From positions 1 to 62,852 of the forward strand of contig JAOAPR010000145.1 of the NCBI GenBank assembly GCA_025463005.1: DNA of 62,852 bases, given 5' to 3'. The notes beneath the pieces were generated by a model. That model made no database searches, was not told the origin of the DNA, and saw only the letters and a list, made by a program, of their open reading frames with translations. The DNA comes from Bryobacterales bacterium (GTDB taxonomy: Bacteria > Acidobacteriota > Terriglobia > Bryobacterales > Bryobacteraceae). The position numbers were made by a program, and so were the translations under genes. Below are positions 61,674 to 62,852 of this stretch, in pieces (position 1 is the stretch's first letter; every line of letters starts with the position of its first letter).

Positions 61674-62852
61674 AATCCGGCTCTACCAGCCACACCCTGC
61701 GATCGCGGAAGTATCGCATTAGTTCCAGATTGCTGGCCGCGTTCATTTCCCGCGCCCAGACGACCTTCGACGCGTCAATGTCCGCCGCATTGTAAACCCA
61801 GTCGTCGAACGGTGAATGCTCCGGGGCGTATCGCACGATTGCGAGCTGTTTGCCGGGTATCGTCTCCAGTTGGCCCGCGACCTGCGAACGCGGAAGACCC
61901 AGCTGTTGAGTGCCGTACCACATCGCCGGCCAGCGAGGAATCGCCAGCCCTAGTGGCTGGGCATAAATCCGCAATCCAGCCAACATCACGCAGACCAGCG
62001 CAGTATAGCGGACCAGAGCCAACCCGACTGGTCGGCCGCCGGGCCGGCCTCTGCGCAGGTGGCGCATGCACTGCAACAACAGCACGTAAATTGCCGCTGT
62101 GAAGGGAGCAGCATAGTGCGGAAAGAACCATACATCTGCGCTCAATCCGATTCCGAACACAGCCCCGGCGACCAGCAGATACCGCACTCGGCCATCCCGG
62201 AATAAGCGCGGCGCCATCAACAGCGGGCCCAGCAGCGCCATGCCGAAGAAGAAAAAAGCTACCGTCGCGATCTTCAGCGCGGTATTGTTCACAAAACCGT
62301 GCAGCGTCCGGGCAATGCGGAAATCGTGCATCTCCCAAATCGCGTAGAAATCATGCATCACTTTGTGGCGATACTCAGGCGACGGCCGCGGCGACTGCCA
62401 CAGAAACACCGGCGCCGAAGCGTAGGTCGCCCGATTCACCTGATAGGGAAGCGTGAGCGCATTTCCGAACACACGCTGGTTGTAGTGCGCCATCAACCCG
62501 GCCGCAATCAGCATAAGAACGGATCCGGCAACCAGGCTGCGCGCGATCACCGCAGGCCGAGGCCGTTTCTGTTCGATCACCGGCCAGAAAATCGCAACTG
62601 CAGCGGGCGCGCACACCAGCAGTCCTTCAAAGGGGCGACTATTCGCGAGGATGATCGCCCCAATCGCAAACAGGAGTCCGTCTCGAACACGCGCGCGGCG
62701 TCTTATGCGCGGCAAAGCGCCCAGGACCAGCGCGCCTCCCGCCGCCGCGACCGCGCCACCGTAATATCCGTTCACCCAATTGCTGAACAGCCCCAGCCTG
62801 AGAACGACCAGCATTCCGCCCAGCAGCGCCCAACCAGGGGGCAGCCATCCTT
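61591..62852 (-). CDS. Multi-spanning membrane protein (5' end outside window)
   Basis: At least 419 residues; the frame is still open at the right edge, and codons before the internal ATG at 62814 ([11 protein letters not shown]) continue the same pattern, so the true start lies outside. It has about eight hydrophobic segments and the loop [20 protein letters not shown], seen in a group of bacterial membrane proteins of unknown function related to GT-C enzymes. The C-terminal soluble end has [20 protein letters not shown] and [11 protein letters not shown]. It overlaps the convergent GT2-methyltransferase gene by 83 bases, an unusual length. Confidence 0.65.
   Translation of the reverse strand, partial: GWLPPGWALLGGMLVVLRLGLFSNWVNGYYGGAVAAAGGALVLGALPRIRRRARVRDGLLFAIGAIILANSRPFEGLLVCAPAAVAIFWPVIEQKRPRPAVIARSLVAGSVLMLIAAGLMAHYNQRVFGNALTLPYQVNRATYASAPVFLWQSPRPSPEYRHKVMHDFYAIWEMHDFRIARTLHGFVNNTALKIATVAFFFFGMALLGPLLMAPRLFRDGRVRYLLVAGAVFGIGLSADVWFFPHYAAPFTAAIYVLLLQCMRHLRRGRPGGRPVGLALVRYTALVCVMLAGLRIYAQPLGLAIPRWPAMWYGTQQLGLPRSQVAGQLETIPGKQLAIVRYAPEHSPFDDWVYNAADIDASKVVWAREMNAASNLELMRYFRDRRVWLVEPDFTPPKVSPYPASPGTSSDIRTSLEAVW

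Overview
The window is GC-rich, protein-dense bacterial chromosome. It most resembles an Acidobacteriota genome of the Bryobacteraceae / Candidatus Solibacter type. That placement is an inference from gene content: very long exoproteins with chitobiase-like C-terminal repeats, a post-COAP-1 protein, a DUF192 gene inside a Flp/Tad pilus operon, and an S8 protease with carboxypeptidase-regulatory-like domains. No rRNA, tRNA or CRISPR array was recognised.

Layout. (1) 1-7034: surface polysaccharide genes: three GT4 glycosyltransferases (the first cut by the window edge), a formyltransferase-polysaccharide deacetylase fusion, a hexapeptide acyltransferase and a glutamine-dependent asparagine synthase. 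(2) 7449-24829: an exoprotein island. Three large secreted paralogs (1982, 1256 and 1173 aa) lie in tandem, with a decayed tail-fibre-like gene between the first two, and a secreted S8 protease faces the third. The protease and paralog 1 share an about 850-bp C-terminal module in opposite orientation. Paralog 3 and the protease are both cut off at one junction near 21950-21970. (3) 24997-33342: sugar-nucleotide and glycan genes (SIS isomerase, WecB epimerase, FkbM methyltransferase, GT2-GtrA protein, GT-C-like membrane protein, GT4) with a secreted post-COAP-1 protein. (4) 33552-36912: a decayed accessory patch with an IS3-family remnant, a frameshifted IS110/IS1111-type element with perfect 15-bp inverted repeats, and small zinc-ribbon and XRE-type genes. 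(5) 36980-44178: a GT2, an acetate kinase, and a c-di-GMP module (YfiR-like protein plus TonB-dependent receptor, divergent from a CHASE8-HAMP-PAS-GGDEF-EAL protein). (6) 55374 down to 44193: a complete-looking flp-tad pilus operon on the minus strand: flp, flp, cpaE, cpaF, tadB, tadC, a 31-aa membrane peptide, DUF192, PilZ-TadE, tadE, tadG, cpaB, cpaC. The prepilin peptidase (TadV/CpaA) is not in the window. (7) 55617-62852: three multi-spanning membrane proteins, an NtrC-type sigma-54 activator and a GT2-methyltransferase fusion.

How the parts may work together. The window is devoted to the cell surface: glycan building, secreted adhesin- or enzyme-like giants, and an adhesive Flp pilus. 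Two signals may tie them to regulation. C-di-GMP is represented by the YfiR/GGDEF-EAL module and by a PilZ domain fused to a TadE pseudopilin. Sigma-54 is represented by the activator at 57252 and a -24/-12-like site ahead of the flp-tad operon. The most unusual items are the tandem giant exoproteins with the inverted-repeat and junction architecture around them, and the PilZ-TadE fusion.
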